Origin: a virus
Reading direction: 5' to 3' (one strand)
Length of the DNA stretch: 34,494 nucleotides
IMG/VR virus record: IMGVR_UViG_3300047476_000601
Location: 1 to 34,494 of that record
This document shows positions 23,181-29,743 of the stretch, in pieces. A program made the position numbers and the translations under genes. A model generated the notes under the pieces. The model made no database searches, was not told the DNA's origin, and worked only from the letters and a program-made list of their open reading frames with translations. Every line of letters starts with the position of its first letter. Position 1 is the stretch's first letter.

Positions 23181-24349
23181 AAGATGAACTTTCCAAACTG
23201 GGTGAGGATACCCAGCGAAAGCGAGCCACTAAAGATATTCCAAAAGGCTGGGAGCCTGCTATCGAATACGACTCGACCGGTGGCACCCTGACTTCTATCC
23301 CTCGAACTGCTGGCAATGAGCCAGACCACGCTGAACTTTTGGCCGAGTTCGAATTGGACCCAAATAAATGGCGTATAACAGGCCTGCGGCGTAGTAAATG
23401 GCAAAGATGGGATGGGGAATGGCTGGAGTCTTTCCGAGCCTCGTTCGTGCCTGCAACGGGCTCAACTTTGGTCCCAATTGACGATTTGCTCGAAATAGTG
23501 GCCAAGTGGAAACCCTTCAATGCCTCTAAGAAGCCCACAGAGCCACGCACAGGCGATTTTGCGTTCATGGTGGTACTAGCGGACACCCAAGTCGGCAAAG
23601 TCGATGGTGGAGGCACCGAGGAGATTATTCAGAATGTATTGCATAAAACTGACTTGGCTGTGGCTCGTCTAAAAGAACTCCGCAAGGCTGGCCGCAATAT
23701 CTCCACAATCTACCTGCCACAACTTGGCGACTGCATTGAGGGTATGAACTCCCAAGGTGGAAAACATATCTGGCGCACAGATTTAGACCTGACGAGTCAA
23801 ATACGTGTTTATCGCCGTCTGCTTTTACACATGGTTAAAACCTTTGCGCCACTGGCTGACCGAGTAATCGTTCCAGCAATTCCAGGCAATCACGATGAAG
23901 CGGTGCGCGTTGGAAATTCTATGGCTACGACTTACACCGACTCGTTTGCACTAGACGCGGCGAGCGCAGTTGCAGACGCTTTAGCCGACCATCCTGATTA
24001 CCAACACGTCTCGTTCGTCTTTCCAAAATACGACAGACTCACAGTGACTTTAGATGTTGCTGGGACCATTGTTGGATTTGCGCATGGACATCAATGCCGA
24101 GGTAAAGCAGTAGATTGGTGGGCCAAGCAAGCACATGGCCAGCAGGATATTGGTGAAGCAACCCTGCTGATAACAGGCCACTACCATCACCTTAAAGTAG
24201 AACAGACCGGTGCAAAAACATGGCTTCAGGCTCCTGCGCTTGATGGCGGATCGACCTGGTTTGAAAACTCTAGTGGTCAATCAGCACCAGCAGGAATGCT
24301 TACATTGCTGGTTGGAAATGGAATATGGGATGACCTCCGCATACTCTAA
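23171..24349 (+). CDS. Calcineurin-like metallophosphoesterase
   Basis: A 392-residue enzyme with the full two-metal motif set: DTQ (D138), GD (D187), GNHDE (N240, H241), GHGH (H305, H307) and TGHYHH (H337, H339). The first 125 residues are an extra N-terminal region with Trp-rich patches (WRITGLRRSKWQRWDGEWLE). Substrate may be DNA/RNA or a cyclic nucleotide; similar genes occur in many actinobacterial phages near the replication region. The preceding small DNA-binding-like protein overlaps it, suggesting a nucleic-acid role. Confidence 0.85.
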   Translation: MSLKDELSKLGEDTQRKRATKDIPKGWEPAIEYDSTGGTLTSIPRTAGNEPDHAELLAEFELDPNKWRITGLRRSKWQRWDGEWLESFRASFVPATGSTLVPIDDLLEIVAKWKPFNASKKPTEPRTGDFAFMVVLADTQVGKVDGGGTEEIIQNVLHKTDLAVARLKELRKAGRNISTIYLPQLGDCIEGMNSQGGKHIWRTDLDLTSQIRVYRRLLLHMVKTFAPLADRVIVPAIPGNHDEAVRVGNSMATTYTDSFALDAASAVADALADHPDYQHVSFVFPKYDRLTVTLDVAGTIVGFAHGHQCRGKAVDWWAKQAHGQQDIGEATLLITGHYHHLKVEQTGAKTWLQAPALDGGSTWFENSSGQSAPAGMLTLLVGNGIWDDLRIL

Positions 24350-24446
24350 CTGTGCACACGATTATAAAAGATTAAGCACCAGTGAAAGCGTAACTTATGT
24401 TTGCATCTGGTGTTCCGATATAAAGGTAGGAATAGATGACCAGTGA
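24330..24446 (+). CDS. Tiny zinc-ribbon-like protein
   Basis: A 38-residue protein (MTSAYSNCAHDYKRLSTSE...CIWCSDIKVGIDDQ) with a C8/H10...CxxC arrangement (C29, C32) that could bind one zinc ion. The CxHxYKxLxTxExxTYxCxWC pattern recurs in tiny proteins of actinobacterial phages. It overlaps both neighbours (20 bases with the phosphoesterase, 11 with the next gene), which fits a coupled operon. It is short, so the call rests mainly on the pattern. Confidence 0.55.
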   Translation: MTSAYSNCAHDYKRLSTSESVTYVCIWCSDIKVGIDDQ

Positions 24447-24663
24447 GCAATTTGCTGACCACGTAACTGAATGCGTTGAGTCACTTCGAAGCCGAATATT
24501 AGGAACTGGACAAGAGCAATATTCGATGGGCGACCGTCAAAAGATAGAGGACTACTCAAACACGCAATTACTCGATGAAGCAATTGCTGAATTGGATGAC
24601 TTCGTGGTCTACGCTGTCTATATGCGAACTCGCATGGCCGAACTGCGCTCGGCTTTGCACTAG
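24436..24663 (+). CDS. Small helical protein (MazG-like pattern, uncertain)
   Basis: A 75-residue helical protein. QLLDEAIAELDDFVVYAVYMRTRMAEL resembles the metal-binding helix of MazG-type nucleotide pyrophosphohydrolases (acidic residues on one face followed by aromatic residues), but there is no complete EExxD set. Last gene of the phosphoesterase operon, directly before a hairpin terminator. I do not assign an activity. Confidence 0.65.
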   Translation: MTSEQFADHVTECVESLRSRILGTGQEQYSMGDRQKIEDYSNTQLLDEAIAELDDFVVYAVYMRTRMAELRSALH

Positions 24664-24665
24664 CC

Positions 24666-24709
24666 GTAAGTCCCCTAGTATTTGCCTCCGTTTCTGCTAG
24701 GGGACTTAC
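24666..24709 (+). terminator. Hairpin terminator
   Basis: GTAAGTCCCCTAG (24666-24678) is the exact complement of CTAGGGGACTTAC (24697-24709). The loop has 18 bases. The following TTATTGG is a poor T-run, so this is an I-shaped hairpin terminator or an RNA stabiliser more than a classic one. It separates the phosphoesterase operon from promoter D. Confidence 0.78.
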
Positions 24710-24725
24710 TTATTGGCGTGGCGTT

Positions 24726-24754
24726 TTGCTTCTTTTTAAACTCCTGACTATGTT
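24726..24754 (+). promoter_or_regulatory. Promoter D for the replication operon
   Basis: -35 TTGCTT (24726-24731), 17 bases, -10 TATGTT (24749-24754), four bases, then ACATA (24759-24763). The geometry is the same as promoters A-C, but the hairpin leader is absent. Instead AAAGGAG follows within a few bases. TATGT and ACATA form a short dyad over the -10 and start site, which could be an operator for the RHH protein encoded next. Confidence 0.75.
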
Positions 24755-24779
24755 ATACACATACTGAAAGGAGTCGGAT

Positions 24780-24935
24780 ATGGCTGATGAAAAAGAAAAC
24801 AAAGACAATCTGATTGCTCTGCGTTTAAATAATGAGCAAATGCTCGCTGTAAGGCAGTGGGCTGTACAACACGAAAGTAATGTGTCCGAAGTTATAAGAG
24901 TCGCGATTGAAATGATGACAGGAGCAAAGCGATGA
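24780..24935 (+). CDS. Ribbon-helix-helix regulator (CopG/Arc-like)
   Basis: A 51-residue protein: MADEKENKDN, then the beta strand LIALRLN, helix NEQMLAVRQWAVQHE, the turn SN, and helix VSEVIRVAIEMMTG. This is the full ribbon-helix-helix layout, in which the strand of a dimer enters the DNA major groove. Strong AAAGGAG site. As first gene behind promoter D it is likely to repress its own operon, which holds the replication initiator. Its TGA overlaps the next ATG (ATGA). Confidence 0.8.
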   Translation: MADEKENKDNLIALRLNNEQMLAVRQWAVQHESNVSEVIRVAIEMMTGAKR

Positions 24936-25231
24936 GAAGAGCAACTGAAACCTTGGTGCAAACAACTTGGATGGCCGAGGATCCATTATTTGCCTGCCAC
25001 GATAACGTTACTGACGTGCGCTGGGAAGCAATCCAAGAGAAGGTTTATGAAGGCGAATACACAATGTCGCAAATTGCCTTAATTAGTGTTTTTGCATTCC
25101 TAGCAGGTAATGACGAGTTAGACTCCATCAGCCTGAGCGAATTAAATAATTTGCAACCTTTGGAACAGCAAGCAATACTCGAAGCCTTGCGCATCCATTG
25201 GACTGGAGTACAACTACAAGAGGACCTATGA
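24932..25231 (+). CDS. Hypothetical protein of replication operon
   Basis: A 99-residue acidic helical protein (MRRATETLVQTTWMAEDPLFACHDNVTDVRWEAIQEKVYEGEYTMSQIALISVFAFLAGND...). Four-base overlaps (ATGA) on both sides place it firmly between the RHH regulator and the initiator. No family recognised and no signal or membrane segment. A partner of the initiator is suggested by position only. Confidence 0.68.
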   Translation: MRRATETLVQTTWMAEDPLFACHDNVTDVRWEAIQEKVYEGEYTMSQIALISVFAFLAGNDELDSISLSELNNLQPLEQQAILEALRIHWTGVQLQEDL

Positions 25232-25980
25232 GCATTGAATCCATCGCTGTTTGTTTACATCACTCAAAAGCGTCTGGAACCGACAAGGTCGTATTGATTG
25301 GCATTGCCAACCACGATGGCGATGGAGGTGCTTGGCCTACTATCGCAACCTTAGCCAAGTACTCCAACGTCAGTGAACGTAATACCCAACGAGCAATCGA
25401 CCGGTTGATTGAAATGGGTGAAATTGTAAAGCACGTGCAAAAGGGTGGAAATATGAGCACCCGACCAGATAAGCGGCCTAACCGATACGAGGTTATGGTT
25501 CGTTGCCCAGCCGACTGTGATGGAACCCCACAACACCGTATCGGGGTGTCGTCTGTATCCGAACGGGGTGTCGTTGGTGACACTAACGGGGTGTCGTCTG
25601 TGACCGAACGGGGTGGCGCCAGCGACACCCTAACCATCCATGAACCATCCTTAGAACCGTCCTTAACTCTCTTCGAGCCTTTGGCGAATCATCTTGCTGA
25701 TTGGATTGAGCGAAACGGCTCAAAAAGGCCAAAGGTAACTCCAGAATGGATTAGGGAAATTGAACGGATGCACCGAATCGACAATCGGGACTTAGACGCT
25801 ATTCGGCAGATGATTGATTGGTGCCAGCAGGATAGTTTTTGGCGCGGCAACATTCTCAGTCCTAAGAAACTAAGAAAGCACTACGACACGATGCGTTTAC
25901 GGGCTGGCGACTCGACCGGTGCGATGGGCTGGCTACAAACCCTGCGATACATAGAAAGCCAAGACAATGAACTTAACTGA
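25228..25980 (+). CDS. Replication initiator with winged helix and internal iterons
   Basis: A 250-residue protein. Residues about 30-70 form a winged helix-turn-helix (GAWPTIATLAKYSNVSERNTQRAIDRLIEMGEI) followed by a wing (KHVQKGGNMSTRPDKRPNRYEV). Residues 106-135 are a low-complexity repeat (GVSSVSER, GVVGDTN, GVSSVTER, GGASDT) encoded by tandem DNA repeats. The C-terminal half (LADWIERNGSKRPKVTPEWIREIERMHRID...) resembles DnaD-like or lambda O-like domains. ATG chosen for AGAGGACCT and the ATGA overlap. By analogy with lambda O, whose gene contains the origin, it likely binds its own coding repeats and starts replication. Confidence 0.78.
   Translation: MSIESIAVCLHHSKASGTDKVVLIGIANHDGDGGAWPTIATLAKYSNVSERNTQRAIDRLIEMGEIVKHVQKGGNMSTRPDKRPNRYEVMVRCPADCDGTPQHRIGVSSVSERGVVGDTNGVSSVTERGGASDTLTIHEPSLEPSLTLFEPLANHLADWIERNGSKRPKVTPEWIREIERMHRIDNRDLDAIRQMIDWCQQDSFWRGNILSPKKLRKHYDTMRLRAGDSTGAMGWLQTLRYIESQDNELN
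25543..25630 (+). repeat. Tandem iterons, putative replication origin
   Basis: Four adjacent units each begin GGGGTG(T/G)CG: 25543-25564 (22 bases), 25565-25587 (23), 25588-25609 (22) and 25610-25630. Units 1 and 3 differ at two positions only (GTATCC against GTGACC). Units 2 and 4 contain the inverted half GACAC as well, and unit 4 holds the palindrome TGGCGCCA. Clustered repeats of one helical-turn multiple inside an initiator gene are the hallmark of theta origins of the lambda type. Confidence 0.72.
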
Positions 25981-26308
25981 TATGGCCAAACTACTAATGA
26001 CGGCTTCACTGATTGACCCAAGGCTCAGTCGTAAAACAAACGAGGAGCGTTTGGCGATGGCTTCGGCTTGGCTGGAAATAGTGGACTCTCGTTGCACTTA
26101 CGAATTCGCCGCCGAGTGCCTTAAAAAGCATTATCAAACCTCGGGCGATGTATTTATGCCTGTGCAGATAACTTCTAGGTTCAAGAGCGAAAGCGATCGG
26201 CTGGCCAGTATCAACAAGATAAAAGAAATTGCGCCAATGCACCCAGCAGTACCAATGCCAGACAACGTGCGAGCCTTTATACGAGATAAGGTCAAAAAGC
26301 CGACATAA
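25967..26308 (+). CDS. Putative helicase loader / initiator partner
   Basis: A 113-residue helical protein (MNLTDMAKLLMTASLIDPRLSRKTNEERLAMASAWLEIVDSRCTYEFAAECLKKHYQTSGDVFMPVQITSRFKSE...). The AxAWxxx...xxCTYEFAxxxxxxHYxxSxDxxxPxxI pattern occurs in small proteins immediately downstream of initiators in actinobacterial phages. By position it would correspond to a lambda P-type loader, but there is no ATPase motif. It overlaps the initiator end by 14 bases. Confidence 0.62.
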   Translation: MNLTDMAKLLMTASLIDPRLSRKTNEERLAMASAWLEIVDSRCTYEFAAECLKKHYQTSGDVFMPVQITSRFKSESDRLASINKIKEIAPMHPAVPMPDNVRAFIRDKVKKPT

Positions 26309-26315
26309 TAGTTTG

Positions 26316-26654
26316 ATGGCTATTAAGGACTGTGACCACAATGCGTGGCTAAGTGGCATCTGCTTAATTTGCAGTCCACCTGACGGCTGGCAACATCATG
26401 CCAAATGCCTAGATGCACATCCCGATACCTGTTTCCCCGAGGAGGACGAATTAGACCTCTATGAGGATGGGAAACGCTTGTGCGAGGAATGCCCAGTCAC
26501 CGGTTTCTGCCTAGAGATAGGGATAGAGGAGAAGTGGGGAGTTTGGGGAGGCCTAGATCCCAAGGAGAGGCTCAAACTTCTCAAGTCTGGCAAGATACCC
26601 CAGGAGCGGTTAGAAAGGCGCAAATTCCTGCGCATTTACGCATACACAACTTAG
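26316..26654 (+). CDS. WhiB-family iron-sulfur regulator 1
   Basis: A 112-residue WhiB-like protein. The four cluster ligands are C31, C56, C59 and C65 (RLCEECPVTGFC), followed by the GVWGG turn (KWGVWGGLDPKER) and a basic DNA-binding end (ERLERRKFLRIYAY). The N-terminus adds CDHNAWLSGICLIC (C6, H8, C16, C19), a second possible metal site that is not part of the usual fold. WhiB proteins bind a 4Fe-4S cluster and the host sigma factor. A phage copy may redirect or dampen host transcription, as proposed for mycobacteriophage TM4. ATG has no clear ribosome site. Confidence 0.88.
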   Translation: MAIKDCDHNAWLSGICLICSPPDGWQHHAKCLDAHPDTCFPEEDELDLYEDGKRLCEECPVTGFCLEIGIEEKWGVWGGLDPKERLKLLKSGKIPQERLERRKFLRIYAYTT

Positions 26655-26699
26655 AACAAATGTTCGAATAAATATTTTCATAAATCTTTGCGAATGGGC

Positions 26700-26728
26700 T
26701 TGTAAATGTCAGCCCTAGGCCCTATCTT
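26700..26728 (+). promoter_or_regulatory. Promoter B
   Basis: -35 TTGTAA (26700-26705), 17 bases, -10 TATCTT (26723-26728), four bases to ACATA. It lies in the 118-base gap after the WhiB gene. The GAACAAATGTTC dyad just upstream (about 26653-26664) could be a weak terminator or an operator. Confidence 0.72.
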
Positions 26729-26732
26729 GGAC

Positions 26733-26772
26733 ACATAGGCGAACCTCAGGGTTCTAGAGCAAAGGTAAGAAA
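26733..26772 (+). promoter_or_regulatory. Conserved hairpin leader (copy B)
   Basis: ACATAGGC, hairpin GAACC-TCAG-GGTTC (26741-26754), TAGAGC (26755-26760), AAAGG (26761-26765), then TAAGAAA before the ATG. The stem has no base pattern in common with copies A and C except that it pairs. The first eight and the last 18 bases match copy A closely. Confidence 0.78.
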
Positions 26773-26976
26773 ATGACAAGAACAGCAACAATAAAAACCG
26801 ACTTGGTTTTCTTTGCCAAGGAATACAATCAATCTCGCAGAATGCCAGCAGGCACCGAAGTTTGGGTCGAGAAAATCTGGAAGTCAGGAACTGTAAGACT
26901 TCGCGTAAAAGGCAACCTTCACACTCGCCAGTTAAATAAAGAATTTGTTAAGCGTCACCTTGAAATGGGTGCCTAA
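26773..26976 (+). CDS. Small basic protein, first gene behind promoter B
   Basis: A 67-residue protein (MTRTATIKTDLVFFAKEYNQSRRMPAGTEVWVEKIWKSGTVRLRVKGNLHTRQLNKEFVKRHLEMGA). Alternating strands (TEVWVEKIW, GTVRLRVKG) and a high content of Lys and Arg suggest a small beta-barrel nucleic-acid binder, but no family is recognised. It heads a long operon running to the terminator at 30353, so it is probably among the first proteins made from promoter B. Confidence 0.7.
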   Translation: MTRTATIKTDLVFFAKEYNQSRRMPAGTEVWVEKIWKSGTVRLRVKGNLHTRQLNKEFVKRHLEMGA

Positions 26977-27158
26977 TGAAAATTCATAAAATACAGAATT
27001 TCAATATTTGGTATGACCGGTCATCAAAATCCTGGTTAGTTCAGCAAATAGATGAACTTGGCAAAATAGTCCAAACGATAAATGGTTATAAAGGAACCGT
27101 GCATTCCTCAAAAACTGATGCATTCAAATATGTTGAGAAATTGGTGAGCAATGTTTAA
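26976..27158 (+). CDS. Small hypothetical protein
   Basis: A 60-residue protein with an alpha/beta look (HKIQNFNIWYDRSSKSWLVQQIDELGKIVQTINGYKG..., then a helix TDAFKYVEKLVSN). Such short Trp-containing strand pairs with a terminal helix are common in phage early genes. ATG overlaps the preceding TAA; no function can be given. Confidence 0.6.
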   Translation: MKIHKIQNFNIWYDRSSKSWLVQQIDELGKIVQTINGYKGTVHSSKTDAFKYVEKLVSNV

Positions 27159-27291
27159 AGAAATGAAAACTTGGCCTTGGACCGACAGGGCTCGTGAAAT
27201 CTGGTGGATGGTCAAATTCACTTTTTACGCAAGCCTTGTGATGGCTTTGCTTGTACTAGCCGATTGGTTTGGGAGGACTTACAATGGCTAA
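27151..27291 (+). CDS. Single-span membrane microprotein
   Basis: A 46-residue protein, MFKEMKTWPWTDRAREIWWM, then the membrane helix VKFTFYASLVMALLVLADWF and the tail GRTYNG. Overlaps both neighbours (eight bases on each side), in line with a tightly packed operon. Trp-rich before the helix, as in interfacial anchors. Possibly a host-membrane effector; unproven. Confidence 0.6.
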   Translation: MFKEMKTWPWTDRAREIWWMVKFTFYASLVMALLVLADWFGRTYNG

Positions 27292-27784
27292 CTTAAAAGA
27301 AATGGCACTGGAACTTGCAGTGGTCAATCTAGTGGCAGACTTGGTCGCCGAACATAAAGACTTCCTACGTCAAGAGATGGCTTTACTGTTCCACCTGCAA
27401 GGTTCCGACTCGGTAAAAGTGCAAATTGAAAACGACAAGATTGGCAAGACTTCTCTGGTAGAGCCAAAACTAAAAGCGTATGTCGCGGATGAAAATGCAT
27501 TCTTTACTTGGGTCGCTGAAAATCACAAAGACGACATCGTTGCCGTAGTACGAGAGTCTTTTAAGAAGTATGTCCTAGACAACACCGAGATACTGGATGA
27601 CGGCTCGGCTGTATTGAAAACAACCGGTGAGATAGTCGATGGCATTAAAGGCCGTATGGGAACTCCGTATGTTTCGACACGCTTTGATGCAGAGGGCAAA
27701 GAAAAACTGCGCCAGGCTTTAGCCAACGGCTCGGTTTCATACTCACTACCAAACAATCACAATCAACAAATAACGGAGGCATAA
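27284..27784 (+). CDS. Conserved recombination-region protein
   Basis: A 166-residue mostly helical protein (MANLKEMALELAVVNLVADLVAEHKDFLRQEMALLFHLQGSDSVKVQIEN...). The second part has TPYVSTRFDAEGKEKLRQALANGSV. It starts at ATG with GGGAGG seven bases upstream, inside the preceding gene. It directly precedes the annealing protein. In many phages an accessory of the recombinase or a nuclease inhibitor occupies this place; I cannot choose between them. Confidence 0.68.
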   Translation: MANLKEMALELAVVNLVADLVAEHKDFLRQEMALLFHLQGSDSVKVQIENDKIGKTSLVEPKLKAYVADENAFFTWVAENHKDDIVAVVRESFKKYVLDNTEILDDGSAVLKTTGEIVDGIKGRMGTPYVSTRFDAEGKEKLRQALANGSVSYSLPNNHNQQITEA

Positions 27785-27786
27785 AG

Positions 27787-28350
27787 ATGAAGCAAGAACA
27801 ACAAGACGCGCTTCGCGCACCTTTCCCACCTGAGCGCATTCAGAAACTGGATGCAGGCTACGCAAAACTGGATTATGTATCGCACGCTTGGGTAACTGAT
27901 CGCCTGCTAGAAGTAGACCCTGAATGGACTTGGGAGCCTGTCGCTTTTGATGAAACTGGGCTTCCAGCATTTGATGAAAACGGTGGGCTTTGGATAAAAC
28001 TTACCGTTTGTGGAGTTACTCGCTACGGCTACGGAGAGCCTCAAGGCCGCGACAAATTTGATATGAAAAAGGGAGCCATCGGAAATAGTCTCAGGAACGC
28101 GGCCATGCGCTTCGGAATTGCTCTAGACCTATGGGCCAAAGAAGTCGAGGCACCGGTCACAAAGGCAACACAAAAGCCTGTCGCGCAAGAAAACAAGCAA
28201 GTGCTACTGCTACTCGAAACGATAAAGAATGCGGCTTCTATCGCTGAATTGGCGCAAGTCGCGGTAACTATTGCAGACGCAACCCTAAACGAGAAAGAAA
28301 AAGAAGCCCTACGTTTTGCCTGGGCTCAACGTAAAGAGCAGGTGTCGTAA
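27787..28350 (+). CDS. Rad52/Sak-like single-strand annealing protein
   Basis: A 187-residue protein. The block LDYVSHAWVTDRLLEVDPEWTWEP, then IKLTVCGVTRYGYGEPQG and KKGAIGNSLRNAAMRFGIALDLWAKE, is the pattern of phage Rad52-like annealing proteins (YV....V..RL......W, G....G.G, K....D.....RAA..FG). It should pair complementary single strands for recombination-dependent replication and repair. The C-terminal 60 residues are helical and variable. Works with SSB and RusA from the same operon. Confidence 0.75.
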   Translation: MKQEQQDALRAPFPPERIQKLDAGYAKLDYVSHAWVTDRLLEVDPEWTWEPVAFDETGLPAFDENGGLWIKLTVCGVTRYGYGEPQGRDKFDMKKGAIGNSLRNAAMRFGIALDLWAKEVEAPVTKATQKPVAQENKQVLLLLETIKNAASIAELAQVAVTIADATLNEKEKEALRFAWAQRKEQVS

Positions 28351-28850
28351 TGCAAACCATAGAGTTTCCATACGCAGGCACTTCGGGCTGGGCTGGTAGT
28401 GATACCTCCCGAGAACGAGCCGAACAGCAAGACCAAGACGGCACTTATACAGCGCGACAAAGAACTGCGATGTACGAGTTACTGCACAGTTTGGATTACG
28501 GAGTTACTTGGCGAGAGTTGGCTTTAGCCACCGGTCTACATCATGGTCAGGCTTCGGGACTTTTATCGAACCTACATAAAGAGGGTCGGATAGTTCGCCT
28601 AACTGAACGGCGCAATAAGTGTGCGATTTATGTTTTGCCTGAGTACACACTCGGTCGGGAAACTTCCGAACATGGAAATACCAAGGCTGGAAGTAATCAA
28701 AGCAAAATCAATCAACTATTAGAACTTCATATTCCTAGCGAGGAACTTATATGGGATATGGAAACTCGCAAACATCGTGAATATTGCGCCGAGTGTCAGT
28801 ACCCTTGGCCTTGCGACACAATCAAGATTTTAAACGGGGGCCAAGAATGA
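28350..28850 (+). CDS. Winged-helix protein with CxxC tail
   Basis: A 166-residue protein. Residues 34-97 form a winged helix (ARQRTAMYELLHSLDYGVTWRELALATGLHHGQASGLLSNLHKEGRIVRLTERRNKCAIYVLPE) as in MarR-like or replication-linked regulators. The C-terminus CAECQYPWPCDTIKILNGGQE ends with the same motif as a family of small proteins at 31-32 kb (PCDTIKVLDGEQ). It may regulate or recruit at DNA during the early phase. Stop and start overlaps on both sides. Confidence 0.72.
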   Translation: MQTIEFPYAGTSGWAGSDTSRERAEQQDQDGTYTARQRTAMYELLHSLDYGVTWRELALATGLHHGQASGLLSNLHKEGRIVRLTERRNKCAIYVLPEYTLGRETSEHGNTKAGSNQSKINQLLELHIPSEELIWDMETRKHREYCAECQYPWPCDTIKILNGGQE

Positions 28851-29053
28851 CGGATGTAATCAACTGCGTGGCTTGTGGTCAAAAAGCGCATGTTTTAATG
28901 CCAACACCTATGCCATACAAATGGGATGGAAACTTCAGGGAATGGGAACCTAAAGGTTTCTGCCTGCATTGTATGCACAGAATTGGCAACGCTTACACAA
29001 AATTAGCGGCAAATAATTTCGCAGGTATCAAACTAGAGGACAGCGATGATTAA
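28847..29053 (+). CDS. Small zinc-binding protein
   Basis: A 68-residue protein with two CxxC knuckles (C7/C10 in NCVACG, C39/C42 in FCLHC), enough to bind a single zinc. The middle (MPTPMPYKWDGNFREWEPKG) is Pro/Trp rich. Starts by ATGA overlap with the winged-helix gene and overlaps the RusA gene by eight bases. A zinc ribbon involved in protein or nucleic-acid contact is likely; no specific family. Confidence 0.65.
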   Translation: MTDVINCVACGQKAHVLMPTPMPYKWDGNFREWEPKGFCLHCMHRIGNAYTKLAANNFAGIKLEDSDD

Positions 29054-29456
29054 CTTCTTTGTAGAGGGAGAGCCAGCACCTCAAGGTTCTAAAACTGCTC
29101 GAGTTGTAAACGGCCGAGTAGTTATGTGGGAAGCAAGCAAAAAGGTGAAACCCTGGCGCGATGCAGTTACGGCCCAGGCCTTAGTAACAATGCTCGCCTA
29201 CAACCTCAAAACGATTACCGAACCGGTCGAGTTGGTTCTCGACTTTAAATTACCTAAGCCAAAGTCAGTCAATAGAGAGTTCCCAAGCGTAAAGCCTGAC
29301 CTAGATAAATTGATACGAAGTACCTGCGATGCGCTTACTCAATCGGAAATTTACCAAGACGATGCCTTAGTGATTGGCATTGGTGCTTCAAAAACCTACG
29401 CAACAGGCCAGACCGGTTGCTACATAAGCATTATTGAACAGAGGTTTGATGTTTGA
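29046..29456 (+). CDS. rusA: RusA-like Holliday junction resolvase
   Basis: A 136-residue resolvase. The RusA core is visible: FFVEGEPAPQGSKTARVVNGR, VKPWRDAV, then KPDLDKLIRSTCDAL (D85, D87, K88) and YQDDALV (D105, D106), the acidic residues that bind the catalytic metal. It should resolve branched recombination intermediates before packaging. Same operon as the annealing protein and SSB. Overlaps WhiB 2 by eight bases. Confidence 0.9.
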   Translation: MINFFVEGEPAPQGSKTARVVNGRVVMWEASKKVKPWRDAVTAQALVTMLAYNLKTITEPVELVLDFKLPKPKSVNREFPSVKPDLDKLIRSTCDALTQSEIYQDDALVIGIGASKTYATGQTGCYISIIEQRFDV

Positions 29457-29739
29457 TTCAACTGGCGCACTATGCGCACAAACAGACCCAGAGTTATTCT
29501 TTCCCGAGAACTTCTCGTCTATCTACGAAACCCACGCAGTTCTAAAACTTTGCTCAAACTGCCCTGTCTACGTTAAATGCAGGGACTTTGCCTTGAACCA
29601 CGATGTTTACGGCTGGTGGGCTGGTACTACAAGAGCAGAGCGTTCTGCTATTCAAAAAGAAAGAGGCATTACGCCTAAGAGAATTCCAAGTTTCTATGAG
29701 ACTTCGGATGTAAATAAACAGAAAACAGTAGGAGAGTAA
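29449..29739 (+). CDS. WhiB-family iron-sulfur regulator 2
   Basis: A 96-residue WhiB-like protein with ligands C9, C35, C38 and C44 (LKLCSNCPVYVKC), FFPEN after the first Cys, and the turn GWWAGTTRAERSAIQKERG followed by a basic tail. It is the standard short WhiB form, unlike the extended copy at 26316. ATG chosen for GAGG four bases upstream. Two WhiB genes in one small phage, in separate operons, suggest staged control of host transcription. Confidence 0.88.
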   Translation: MFDSTGALCAQTDPELFFPENFSSIYETHAVLKLCSNCPVYVKCRDFALNHDVYGWWAGTTRAERSAIQKERGITPKRIPSFYETSDVNKQKTVGE

Positions 29740-29743
29740 ATTA

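Noticed and set aside
23068-23616. 182-codon minus-strand open frame opposite the phosphoesterase
   Set aside because: Forward frame has complete catalytic motifs; the reverse translation is Ser/Pro-rich without family resemblance.
26653-26664. GAACAAATGTTC as the terminator of the WhiB operon
   Set aside because: Only a 4-5 bp stem and no T-run; possibly an operator or nothing.
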